DNA of 64,000 nucleotides from Pseudomonadota bacterium (GTDB lineage Bacteria > Pseudomonadota > Gammaproteobacteria > Acidiferrobacterales > Acidiferrobacteraceae). The notes beneath the pieces were generated by a model, which was given only the letters and a program-made list of their open reading frames with translations, ran no database searches and was not told the DNA's origin. Shown here piece by piece: positions 56,681 through 64,000 of this stretch. Made by a program: the position numbers and the translations under genes. Each line of letters starts with the position of its first letter. Positions within the stretch are counted from its first letter, which is position 1. The stretch spans positions 85,095 through 149,094 of the forward strand of contig JAKAXM010000002.1 in assembly GCA_021816625.1 (NCBI GenBank). The letters are read 5' to 3'.

Positions 56681-57937
56681 ATGTGGTTTGGGGGGAAAGT
56701 CGATGCTGTACGTAATCCGCCGCGCGGGGTCGTAGCCTGTTCGGATTGCGGCGCCGTTCAGTATCTGCGCGCGGGCCGAACTTCTGGCTATCTCGAATGT
56801 TACCAGTGCGCAGCACCTCTGGAACGCATGCGCGGGCGATCCCTGGATGGGGCACTCGCCTGCACGCTGGCAACCTTTTTACTGCTGTGGCCTGCCAACA
56901 TCCTTCCGCTATTGTCGGTGTCGATCGTGGGGGCGCGGCGCAGCAGCGTCATCGCTTCAGGGCTAGTGGTGCTATGGCGCCAAGACTGGCCGCTTACCGC
57001 GATCGCCGTGGCCCTCGAGATCGTGGTTCTGCCGTTCGTGCGTTACGGGGGTCTTGCCCTTGTGTTGGGTCTTTTGCGAGCAGGGATACGCTACCGGTGG
57101 CTTGGGCCGACGCTTCGTTGGATCGAGACGATCGATCAATGGGCAATGCCGGACGTCTTTTTGCTGGGCGGTGTTATAGGGTATAGCCGCGTAGCGCCCT
57201 TCTTGCCGACTCGGATCGGAAGCGGCGCCTACTGCCTAGTGGCCGCGTCCGTGCTCGCGCTCGTGACGCGTGCAACCTTCGAGCGCAGGGCGACGTGGCG
57301 GCTGATAGGTCCGTCGGCTACGCGCCTGGAGCCGGACATGGTGGGATGCGTGCACTGCGACGCAGCGCTGCCCGCGCAGCGGGACGGGGAACGATGCCCA
57401 CGATGCGGGGCACGAGTATTTCGCAGGCGGCCGCATACGGTGATGCGTTCGCTCGCCTTTACGGTGGCGGGACTCATATTTTACCCAATCGCCTATCTCT
57501 TCCCGATGGAGGCCAATGATCGGCTCGATAGCCTACATCCCTATTCAATCATGACGGGCGTTATGAAACTCGTGGACGCCCATCTCGTGTTTTTTGCGGG
57601 GGTCGTTTTTATAGCGAGCGTCGTCATTCCTTTTCTGAAGCTGTTCGCCTTGGCGTGGTTCGCGATTTCCGTTCACAGGCAGTCGCGCGCGCATCTCCGC
57701 TTAAAAACCCGCCTGTATCGTATCATTGTCGCGATCGGGCGATGGTCGCATATCGACGTCTTTACTGTGGTGGTGTTCTTGCCGCTCACGCATTTGCGGG
57801 GTTTCTTGGCCGTCAGTGTCGGGCGTGCCCTGCCGGCCTTCCTGGCCGTGGTCGTGTTGACGATGATCGCAACGGATCTCTTCGATCCGCGCGCCCTATG
57901 GCTGGCCCGTGGGCCGGCAACCCGCCATGAGCGATGA
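56681..57937 (+). CDS. pqiA: Intermembrane transport protein PqiA
   Basis: 418 residues, inner membrane. Two PqiA domains, each with a cysteine motif: ACSDCG...CYQC near residues 18-40 and CVHC...CPRCG around 224-244, followed by about four helices each. E. coli PqiA partners the MCE protein PqiB in envelope lipid transport. ATG 56681 is chosen; a GTG at 56669 is also in frame. Overlaps pqiB by 11 bases. Confidence 0.92.
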   Translation: MWFGGKVDAVRNPPRGVVACSDCGAVQYLRAGRTSGYLECYQCAAPLERMRGRSLDGALACTLATFLLLWPANILPLLSVSIVGARRSSVIASGLVVLWRQDWPLTAIAVALEIVVLPFVRYGGLALVLGLLRAGIRYRWLGPTLRWIETIDQWAMPDVFLLGGVIGYSRVAPFLPTRIGSGAYCLVAASVLALVTRATFERRATWRLIGPSATRLEPDMVGCVHCDAALPAQRDGERCPRCGARVFRRRPHTVMRSLAFTVAGLIFYPIAYLFPMEANDRLDSLHPYSIMTGVMKLVDAHLVFFAGVVFIASVVIPFLKLFALAWFAISVHRQSRAHLRLKTRLYRIIVAIGRWSHIDVFTVVVFLPLTHLRGFLAVSVGRALPAFLAVVVLTMIATDLFDPRALWLARGPATRHER

Positions 57938-59600
57938 GCGGACCGATCAGGACGGTAAGGGGCCGCAGGCTCGGTTCCGACCGAGCCGTTGGCCGGGGCT
58001 CGTATGGGCCGTGCCGGGTGCCGCGCTCCTCATAGTCGCCTGGATCGGCATCAGGGCGCTCGCGCACAACGGTCCGCAGGTGCAAGTCACCTTTCCGCTG
58101 CTCGGGGGCGTAAAGACCCAACACACCAAGGTCAAATACCATGGGGCGATCGTAGGGCATGTGAGCACCGTTCGCATCTACCCGATCCGCGACCAGATGA
58201 AGGTGGACATCCGCTTTGATTCGGATATGGCGGGCTATCTCGGTCGGGGGACGAAGTTTTGGATCGTGGGCCACTCCGTGCATGCGACAAGCCTCGCGTC
58301 GCTCAAGACCCTCGTAACGGGACCCTATATTGCAATTGACCCCGTGGCGGGCAAGACCTGGCATAAATTTGTGGGGGCCGCGAAGCCGCCGATCTTGAAG
58401 CACCGCCACCGCGGGCAGACCTTTGTGCTGGTGACAAAGCGACTCGACGCCATTACGCGGGGGGCCAAGGTGTACTACCGCCACGTGCCAGTAGGGGCGA
58501 TTCTCGGCTACCGCATGACCAGCGCCCGGGGCCCCTTCCACATCTACGCCTTCATACGCGCCCCCTACGACCATTTTGTGCGCACTACGAGCACCTTTTG
58601 GAACGCGAGCGCCCTGCACGTGGCCTTGGGGGGCCGCGGACCAGCAGTTCAGTTGCAGTCCCTTCCAGCCTTGGTTTCGGGCGCGGTGGCATTCATGACG
58701 CCCGAGCGGGGGCGGCCGGTCCCAGGAGGGGCGCACTTTATGCTCTATCGAAGCCGTGCAGACGCGCGCGAGGCGCCATCGCCGGTGGCCGTGCGCTACC
58801 AGATCATTATGCCCGGGGGTCCGCATGGACTGAAGAAGGATGCGCCCGTGTCGCTCGGGGGCATGCGGGTTGGTTCCGTGATAGAGGTGAAGATGCGTTA
58901 TCACCCCAAGGCTCGGCGGCTACGCACCCGCGTGCTGGTGGCGCTCGACCCGAGGCTTTTGGGTCTTGGGCATGGCACCGCGCGGGCGGCGCCCCCCGTT
59001 GCCCAGGTAAATGCCATGCTGCGCGCCCTGATAAGCCAGGGGCTGCGCGCGGAACGGGCCCGCAGTGCGCCCTTGATCGGGGCCCCGGGTATCGTACTGG
59101 CGCGCGTCGGGCACCACTCCACGAGAGGCCTTAAGGCGGGAGAACCTCCCATCATCCCGTTTACGGCCGCGGGCGGCGCGGCCGAGGTCGTACGACAGGT
59201 GAGCGCCATCCTCGCAAAGCTGCGCGCCCTGCCGCTGCAGGCAATCGCCGCTAACATCCGGGTCGCGACGGGCAAACTCGCCGCGCTAAGCCAGTCCCCC
59301 CGGACCGCGCAGACCCTGGTTCACCTGCAAAAGAGCCTCGCCAATGTGCAGGCCGTGACCGAGACTGCCCGGCACAACCTGCCGGGGATCCTGCGCCGTG
59401 TCCGGGCGGCGGCGCGCGCCGCCGAGGCGGCCGTACACGGGCTAAGGGGCGTCATGACGCAGGGCGGCAATCCTGGTCCGCAGGCAAGCTCCTTGCCCGC
59501 GGCACTGCATCAGGTAGCCGCCGCCGCGCGCTCCTTGCGCACCCTGACCAACTATCTCGACGAGCACCCCAACGCCCTTCTGGTGGGGAAGGACCGCTGA
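57927..59600 (+). CDS. pqiB: MCE-domain intermembrane transport protein PqiB
   Basis: 557 residues. One N-terminal transmembrane segment (about residues 21-40), then three MlaD/MCE domains (starting near residues 48, 165 and 290) and a C-terminal helical needle region around 390-520. PqiB in E. coli forms a stacked tube across the periplasm. The ATG at 57927 overlaps pqiA. The outer-membrane lipoprotein PqiC is not found downstream. Confidence 0.93.
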   Translation: MSDERTDQDGKGPQARFRPSRWPGLVWAVPGAALLIVAWIGIRALAHNGPQVQVTFPLLGGVKTQHTKVKYHGAIVGHVSTVRIYPIRDQMKVDIRFDSDMAGYLGRGTKFWIVGHSVHATSLASLKTLVTGPYIAIDPVAGKTWHKFVGAAKPPILKHRHRGQTFVLVTKRLDAITRGAKVYYRHVPVGAILGYRMTSARGPFHIYAFIRAPYDHFVRTTSTFWNASALHVALGGRGPAVQLQSLPALVSGAVAFMTPERGRPVPGGAHFMLYRSRADAREAPSPVAVRYQIIMPGGPHGLKKDAPVSLGGMRVGSVIEVKMRYHPKARRLRTRVLVALDPRLLGLGHGTARAAPPVAQVNAMLRALISQGLRAERARSAPLIGAPGIVLARVGHHSTRGLKAGEPPIIPFTAAGGAAEVVRQVSAILAKLRALPLQAIAANIRVATGKLAALSQSPRTAQTLVHLQKSLANVQAVTETARHNLPGILRRVRAAARAAEAAVHGLRGVMTQGGNPGPQASSLPAALHQVAAAARSLRTLTNYLDEHPNALLVGKDR

Positions 59601-59760
59601 CGGCCGAGGCGGCGCGGTGAAGGGCGATGGCTCGATGAGGTTTTCGCGTCGCACCACACCGTAGAGGAGAAGGGCCCCGGAACCCCCGGGCTGCCCGCTC
59701 TGGGGGCCGTGTTTGCTTACGAGGCGGCCGTAGCCTGGCCTCTGCTACAGCAGCCCAAAC

Positions 59761-60908
59761 TCACGCCAAGGCGAGGGCTGCCGCCTCATAGATGCGCTCT
59801 AAGGCGGCAAGGTGGTTGGTAACCGAAAACCGGTGGGCAATCTCGCCACGCCCAAAGAGGCCCAGCGCCTGGGCGCGGGCGTAATCTCCCGCCAGCCCGG
59901 AAAAGGCGCGCGCCAAAGCCAACGTGTCGCCGCTTGCTACGCAGACGCCCGCAGTATTGCATCCAGCTACTTCCGTAAGCGCGCCGCTAGATGTGTGAAT
60001 AACGGGACGCCCCATGGCAAAGGCCTCCAAAACGACCAGGCCAAACGTTTCCGGACCCGTGCTTGGTACAACGAGCGCCCGGCTTTGGAGGAGCAGGCGG
60101 TCGCGCTCAGGCTCGCCCACCCAACCATGAAAACGGACGCGATCATGCAGCCCTAGCCGCTTAGCTTGCGAGACGAGGCGAAGCCGGTCAGGGCCATCGC
60201 CCGCCATATGGAGACGGATAAACGACGGCGTGTGCGCTAGGGCTTCTAGCAGCCAGCGGACGCCCTTTTCAGGGGCAAGGCGCCCCACGAAGAGAAAATC
60301 GACGTAATGATCTCGCGGTGGCGCGACGTACGGCGGTGCTTCGGAAAATGGGCGTGCGGAACGATCACAAGGCGCTCGGAGGGGTATCCGGCGCGCTCCA
60401 TTTCGTCGCGCACGTAGGTGCTCGGGCATATCAGGGGCATAGTGGGAAGCGCGCGGGCCTCGGTACGCAGCGCGAGCCAATTTCGTAAGATCTTGCCGGG
60501 ACGAGGGCGCTCACACCCGTACCGCACGTGATGCCATGTACAGGTCCGGAGATTGGAGCGAACGGTACAGACCCGATCAGACGCCGGCAGATAGCGATTG
60601 CGAGCGAGGCAATAGGGTTCGCTGCCGTGGATCGTCCGCACGCGGGCTACTGAGGCGGGCTGACGGGAGATGTCGGCCGGTCCATGAAAATGAAGGATGT
60701 CAAAGCCGTAGCGCTGGGCGACACGATCGATATCGCGCTCCTCCGCAACGCGTATGACTTCAGGCGTCGCCTGGGCATCAGCGGTCTTGGCTAAACCCAG
60801 ACGCTGGACCTCGTGGCCTTGGCGAGACTGCGCGAGGACGAGCCGCTCGATATACTGAAGCGTCCCGCCCGCGCCTGTAATCTGACGGAGATAATGACCG
60901 ATGCGCAT
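59761..60908 (-). pseudogene. GT4 glycosyltransferase, frameshifted
   Basis: Two adjacent frames together encode one GT4 enzyme: the N-terminal part from MRIGHYLRQ (ATG 60908) to IVPHAHF, and the C-terminal part with DFLFVGRLAPEKGVRWLLEA, STGPETFGLVVLEAFAMG and GALTEVAGC. The join falls at the run of four Ts (plus-strand AAAA 60345-60348); adding one T restores HFSEAPPY in frame. So this is either a decayed gene or a sequencing error in a homopolymer. It is next to the IS110 element and has no glycan cluster around it. Confidence 0.85.
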
Positions 60909-60929
60909 TACTCGCACCTCAATGAACAT

Positions 60930-61147
60930 TGCACAGTTCCCAGAAGCCTGCCGACCTGCCCTTGTGGGCGTGGGGCGGGATATCCGGGCCTCAATTTAAG
61001 CATAGGCGCACGGCCGCCTGTCCACACTTGCGCCTCGGTCGCTGGCCACCGAGGCTTTAAGAACACACCGCCCCGCCCCGCCCGGCGAACGCGTCAACAG
61101 ATCAGGCGAACCGATCGCTGGGCGTGGTGGTACCCCTATGTCCTTCG
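60930..61147. other. Flank between broken GT4 gene and IS110 transposase
   Basis: About 220 bases without a gene. It contains the right-hand (transposase 3') end of the IS110 element, whose exact limit I cannot fix because such elements lack clear inverted repeats. Confidence 0.4.
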
Positions 61148-62353
61148 TCAAGCGTTAGCGGGAGACGCTGCATGATAAAAAGCGCCGTCACGCAACATCG
61201 CATACAGCACATCACTGCGTCGGCGGGCGAGCGCAATGAGCGCCTGATTGTGTCGTTTGCCCTGGCTGATCTTGCGGTCGTAGTAAGCCCGGGAGACGGG
61301 ATCGCGCAGGGCCGCGAAGGCCGACAGGAACATCGTCCGTTTCAAGATCTTGTTGCCTCGCCGGGAGGGGTGTTCACCCCGAATGGAGCTTCCCGAACGA
61401 CGGGTAACAGGCGCTAGGCCTGCGTAGGCGGCGAGATGGGCCGCCGAGGCAAAGGGTCTAGGGGTAACCTCCGTCAGGAGTCGTGCCGTGGTCCTGATGC
61501 CGACTCCCGGCATGCTCATCAGGACCGGCGTAAGAGGGTGCGCCAAGACACGCTGCTCGACCTCTTGGGCGAGCTCCGCGCGTTGCTGGCGTAAAGCACC
61601 TAACTGCTGGGCCAATTTGGGCAGCACGAGGCTCACGGCCTGGGTGCCTGGCACCACCACGGTCTGTTCGCTCAAGGCCTTCAGGATTTCTGCTGGCAGC
61701 GTTTTGGCCAGCCTCGGCGCAAGCTTGCTTAAGTGCGTGGTAAGCCGTTTCTCGCTGGTGGCCGCAAGCGCTTGCGGTGAAGGATACTTCTGCAGAAGGG
61801 CACACACAGCCGGATGATCAAGCCGGGGTCCCAGTACGCGCTCCAAAGCCGGGTGGATCTGGGTCAGCAGTCCGCGGATACGGTTGCTGACTTGGGTGAT
61901 TTGCCCGGCCAAATCGTCGTCAAAGCCGCACAAGAGCGTCAATTCGGCGAGCGCCTCATCGGTCTTAGGGAGCGCACGCAACGCATGCGGCAGGGAGCGT
62001 GCGGCTTCGGCGATGATGGCGGCGTCGCGGGCATCGGTCTTGGCCTCGCCTTCGTGCAGATCGGCGATGCGGCGCATGGCCAACCCTGGCAAATAAGCGA
62101 CTTCAATGCCTTCCGCACGCGCTACCGTGATCGGCAGGGCCCCTATCGTAGCGGGTTGGTCTACGACCAGCAGAATCTCGCCGTACGCTTTCAGTTCGGC
62201 GATCAGTGCGCGTAGTTTCTCTTCGTCATTGGGCAAGGCCTTATCAAACAACCGCTTGCCCGATCGATCCAGTGCCACTGCGTGATGATAGCCCTTGCCG
62301 ACATCGACCCCGATAAAGACGTCGATGGTGTCATGACAGGTCCTGTTGGCCAT
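61148..62353 (-). CDS. IS110-family transposase (DEDD recombinase)
   Basis: 401 residues. The N-terminal RuvC-like DEDD domain begins DVFIGVDVGKGYHHAVALD, with further acids in VVDQPAT and EAKTDARDAAIIAEAA. A coiled-coil linker follows, then the C-terminal Transposase_20 domain with MSMPGVGIRTTARLL and AHLAAYAGLAPVTRRSGSS; the catalytic Ser is probably in the C-terminal RRGNKILKRTMFLSA region. IS110 transposases work with a bridge RNA encoded in the element. Strong GCAGGAGG lies just before the ATG. The gene looks intact. Confidence 0.96.
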   Translation of the reverse strand: MANRTCHDTIDVFIGVDVGKGYHHAVALDRSGKRLFDKALPNDEEKLRALIAELKAYGEILLVVDQPATIGALPITVARAEGIEVAYLPGLAMRRIADLHEGEAKTDARDAAIIAEAARSLPHALRALPKTDEALAELTLLCGFDDDLAGQITQVSNRIRGLLTQIHPALERVLGPRLDHPAVCALLQKYPSPQALAATSEKRLTTHLSKLAPRLAKTLPAEILKALSEQTVVVPGTQAVSLVLPKLAQQLGALRQQRAELAQEVEQRVLAHPLTPVLMSMPGVGIRTTARLLTEVTPRPFASAAHLAAYAGLAPVTRRSGSSIRGEHPSRRGNKILKRTMFLSAFAALRDPVSRAYYDRKISQGKRHNQALIALARRRSDVLYAMLRDGAFYHAASPANA

Positions 62354-62366
62354 GGAGACCTCCTGC

Positions 62367-62384
62367 GTATCGATGACTCAATAC
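62367..62384 (-). promoter_or_regulatory. Hairpin with 10-nt loop before transposase RBS
   Basis: Minus strand GTAT, loop TGAGTCATCG, ATAC, ending 3 bases before the GGAGG-containing stretch of the transposase. The loop is identical to the one at 62460-62475, so a shared ligand, perhaps the recombinase or its RNA complex, is possible. Confidence 0.45.
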
Positions 62385-62407
62385 GGCCAATAACCATGGC
62401 AGAAACT

Positions 62408-62570
62408 CTCGGCATCCACGTTACAGGCGGCCTTCAAACACAACAGGCCGAGCCCTTATCAGCGATGACTCACTGCCTGCCCGACCCGGTGACAACGCCC
62501 CCCGGATCATGGTTTCGACTGGGGGCAGCAATCATGCCGGGCCGGACTGGCCGTGCCTCTATTGTAGAGG
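62408..62570 (-). ncRNA. Candidate IS110 bridge RNA
   Basis: The minus strand upstream of the transposase folds by eye into a short 5' hairpin (CCTCT-ACAAT-AGAGG, 62570-62556) and two similar units. Unit 1: stem GGCCCGG/CCGGGTC (62543-62537 with 62489-62483), internal loop CATGATTGCT opposite GTTGTCA, inner stem GCCCCC/GGGGGC. Unit 2: stem CTCGGC/GCCGAG (62452-62447 with 62413-62408), internal loop CTGTTGTGT opposite CGTGGAT, inner stem TTGAAGG/CCTGTAA with one mismatch. Two stem/internal-loop units of this kind are the target- and donor-binding loops of known bridge RNAs such as IS621. About 163 nt. Confidence 0.6.
62460..62475 (-). other. Hairpin with the same 10-nt loop inside the candidate bridge RNA
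   Basis: Minus strand CAG, loop TGAGTCATCG, CTG. It sits between the two guide-like units and repeats exactly the loop of the hairpin before the transposase ribosome binding site. The loop contains the 7-base palindrome TGAGTCA. Confidence 0.4.
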
Positions 62571-62640
62571 TGGGAACGTAGTAACGGGCCGTAAGAGCGC
62601 GCGAAAACCCCGCGTGACCTTGTGGGGTATCATGTCAGGG

Positions 62641-63943
62641 CGCCTGAACCGGAAGGGCACAGGACCGACGCTATGTCGGGGGCCACATGATACGCGGCGG
62701 CACGGTGGGTGAGGAGAGAGAGCGTGTGGGAAGATCTGCTGATCAGGATACCGAACGCGGCCAAGGGCCGGGGGCAAAGAGGGGGCGGGGTGCTCCCAAA
62801 CAAGACGATGGACGTGGGCATCGCGCAAGGCGTGATAAACGCGATCATCGATGTCTGGGCCGACGGGGGAACGGCGTCTGCAACGCGGCCCCGCTTGAGA
62901 TTGGCGATAAGGGACCAGCGCCTGGACGTGCACGCAGGGTCCGGCGAGCCCGACCAGCCAGCGTCCGATATGGGGTTTGAGATAGCGCACCTGCGCGTCT
63001 CGACACATGAACAGCTCGTGACACTCACGTCTTGCGCGCGGGTACTGCCAGAAAAGGAAGATTGGCGCGCGGCGGCGGCCCTAGGGATAGGGGCTGCTAT
63101 TTTTTCGGTGGTCCTTCAGCAATCGCCCGCGGATCATATACTGGGCAAGCACCTGGTCGCTTGTGCAAACGGTCCTGAGTACACCATATCCTTGGGAGCA
63201 GGAGCGCTCGCCGACATACTCCGCGATGCGCCCACCGTCAGGCAAGGCCTTGAACAATTCGAGGTGTGTGGGGCGACATGCAAGCCCGGCATATTGGTTG
63301 TGAGCGCGAGGGCGATAGGGGCGGCACCCGCGAACAACCGGTAACTTGCATCGCGTACCGTAGGGGGTCGCGTAAGCCGCGGCCTGGGACATATAAACGG
63401 CATGGGTAGCGGGCCAGCAGGGGGCGTAATCTGGGTCGTCCGCCTCACACCGACTCCGAGATCGGTGCAAGGGCTTCGATTTTCGCGCGCGGCGGATATC
63501 CCGTAAGCCGTGCGACACATCGCCGTGGCAGGAACCGGTGGACGGGTTATCCGCGGCGCCATGATCGGATCGGACCCACAAACTGCAGCGGGTGCGGGGC
63601 CATAGCATGATGAGGATGCGTGCGGGGGTACGGTAGTGCCCGGCGATCGGGGCTCGGTCACGTCTTAATGCCTTTCGGCTCCCGATCCACCTTCGAGCAG
63701 CGTCGGCTGCGACCGTGCCCTGCGATTTGGGGTTTATGGAACGATACGCGGCGCCGCGGCAGGAAGGGTTCGCGCGTCTCTGGGCGGGTAGCACAGAGAA
63801 ACCGAGAACAGCGGGGTCTGAAAGGTCGAAACGCGGGGGGGGTGGAGGGGGCACGGTTCGTGAGCAAATCCCGCGAAATCTCGCCGGTGCTCGCTTTGCG
63901 GGCCGACACGAAGAGGCCTAAGGCGGCCCCAGGCCTTGGAAAG
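62641..63943. other. Region without a recognisable gene between IS110 and tRNA-Phe
   Basis: About 1.3 kb. Open frames exist on both strands but none shows a family motif. The longest plausible plus-strand frame is 62709-63344. Codon periodicity was not decisive by eye. The area could hold degenerate mobile DNA, as its position between an IS and a tRNA gene suggests. Confidence 0.4.
62709..63344 (+). CDS. Possible hypothetical protein
   Basis: A 211-residue frame from GTG 62709, preceded by GGTGAG. It includes a mildly hydrophobic segment (AAALGIGAAIFSVVLQQ) and ordinary composition, but no motif is recognised and antisense frames are open too. Given only as a candidate. Confidence 0.25.
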   Translation: MRRESVWEDLLIRIPNAAKGRGQRGGGVLPNKTMDVGIAQGVINAIIDVWADGGTASATRPRLRLAIRDQRLDVHAGSGEPDQPASDMGFEIAHLRVSTHEQLVTLTSCARVLPEKEDWRAAAALGIGAAIFSVVLQQSPADHILGKHLVACANGPEYTISLGAGALADILRDAPTVRQGLEQFEVCGATCKPGILVVSARAIGAAPANNR

Positions 63944-64000
63944 TGGTGCCCAGGGGCGGAATCGAACCACCGACACGAGGATTTTCAGTCCTCTGCTCTA
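63944..64000 (-). tRNA. tRNA-Phe (GAA), 3' part
   Basis: The minus strand, reading in from the right edge, shows the anticodon arm AGGACTGAAAATCCT with anticodon GAA, a TpsiC arm GGCGG/CCGCC-type stem around GGTTCGATTCC, and the encoded 3' end GGGCACCA. About 20 bases of the 5' side lie beyond the window. Confidence 0.95.

Larger units (their letters stand above)
61148..62570 (-). mobile_element. IS110-family insertion sequence (minimum extent)
   Basis: Spans the transposase gene and the structured non-coding region upstream of it. The true ends lie outside these limits, perhaps near 61095 and 62590, giving about 1.5 kb, in the normal IS110 range. No terminal inverted repeats or target duplication were found, which is usual for this family. 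Confidence 0.8.

Noticed and set aside
61081..61110. CTGTTG near the transposase 3' side matching the candidate donor loop
   Set aside because: Only six bases agree and other 6-base matches exist nearby, so the element end cannot be fixed from it.
62629..62634. CATGAT flank matching the left arm of the candidate target loop
   Set aside because: A 6-base match is easily due to chance, and the next bases do not give a shared core dinucleotide.

Overview
The window looks like a stretch of high-GC gammaproteobacterial chromosome. Several neighbourhoods match classic gammaproteobacterial order: groS-groL with fxsA, cutA and dsbD nearby; aroQ-accB-accC-prmA-dusB-fis; purH-purD; and rhlB divergent from trxA-rho. 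Genes are tightly packed, with many 4-base ATGA/GTGA stop/start overlaps. I cannot name the species. An acidophilic or chemolithotrophic lineage such as Acidiferrobacter is only a guess. No plasmid, prophage or CRISPR signal was seen.

Layout: 1-1166 holds the end of an aryl-polyene-like operon (COG4648 membrane protein, then an acyl-AMP ligase cut by the window edge). 1253-3408 is groSL with a CIRCE operator and a terminator. 3444-7529 holds fxsA, an alpha/beta hydrolase, cutA, dsbD and a TlpA-type thioredoxin. 7623-17625 is a long plus-strand housekeeping run (aroQ, accBC, prmA, a DUF3426-type protein, dusB-fis, purHD, tsaC-like, hemF, a DsbG-like oxidoreductase). 17594-19568 carries three small or unrecognised membrane or exported proteins. 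19854-22110 is a methionine-salvage cluster, mtnD-mtnW-mtnB, whose middle gene is a RuBisCO-like protein, directly downstream of rhlB. 23709-27421 holds trxA, rho, an O-methyltransferase, ilvE and a CHCC zinc-finger protein.

27422-42417 is a large lipopolysaccharide core region: six GT9 heptosyltransferase-family genes (waaF, a waaQ-like gene, three others including a tandem pair, waaC), two GT4 enzymes, a GT2 enzyme, an O-antigen-ligase-like protein, waaA, and an embedded asparagine-synthetase-type amidotransferase. A ChaB-domain basic protein sits between waaF and the waaQ-like gene. 42401-46458 has an isochorismatase-family hydrolase, a rhodanese, pcm, thiC and a YkgJ-type cysteine-cluster protein. 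46652-52611 holds an exported SRPBCC protein and a three-gene RND efflux operon. 52613-59600 has a nucleotidase-like HAD protein, a HIT protein, a short GlpD-like dehydrogenase with a glycerophosphodiesterase, a gene-poor 0.95 kb gap, and pqiAB.

The right end (59761-64000) is the accessory part: a frameshifted glycosyltransferase, an IS110-family element, about 1.3 kb without a recognisable gene, and the 3' part of a tRNA-Phe gene. The most interesting signal is upstream of the IS110 transposase. The non-coding strand there folds on paper into two stem/internal-loop/stem units, as in the bridge RNAs known for IS110 elements. Two hairpins nearby display the same 10-nt loop.
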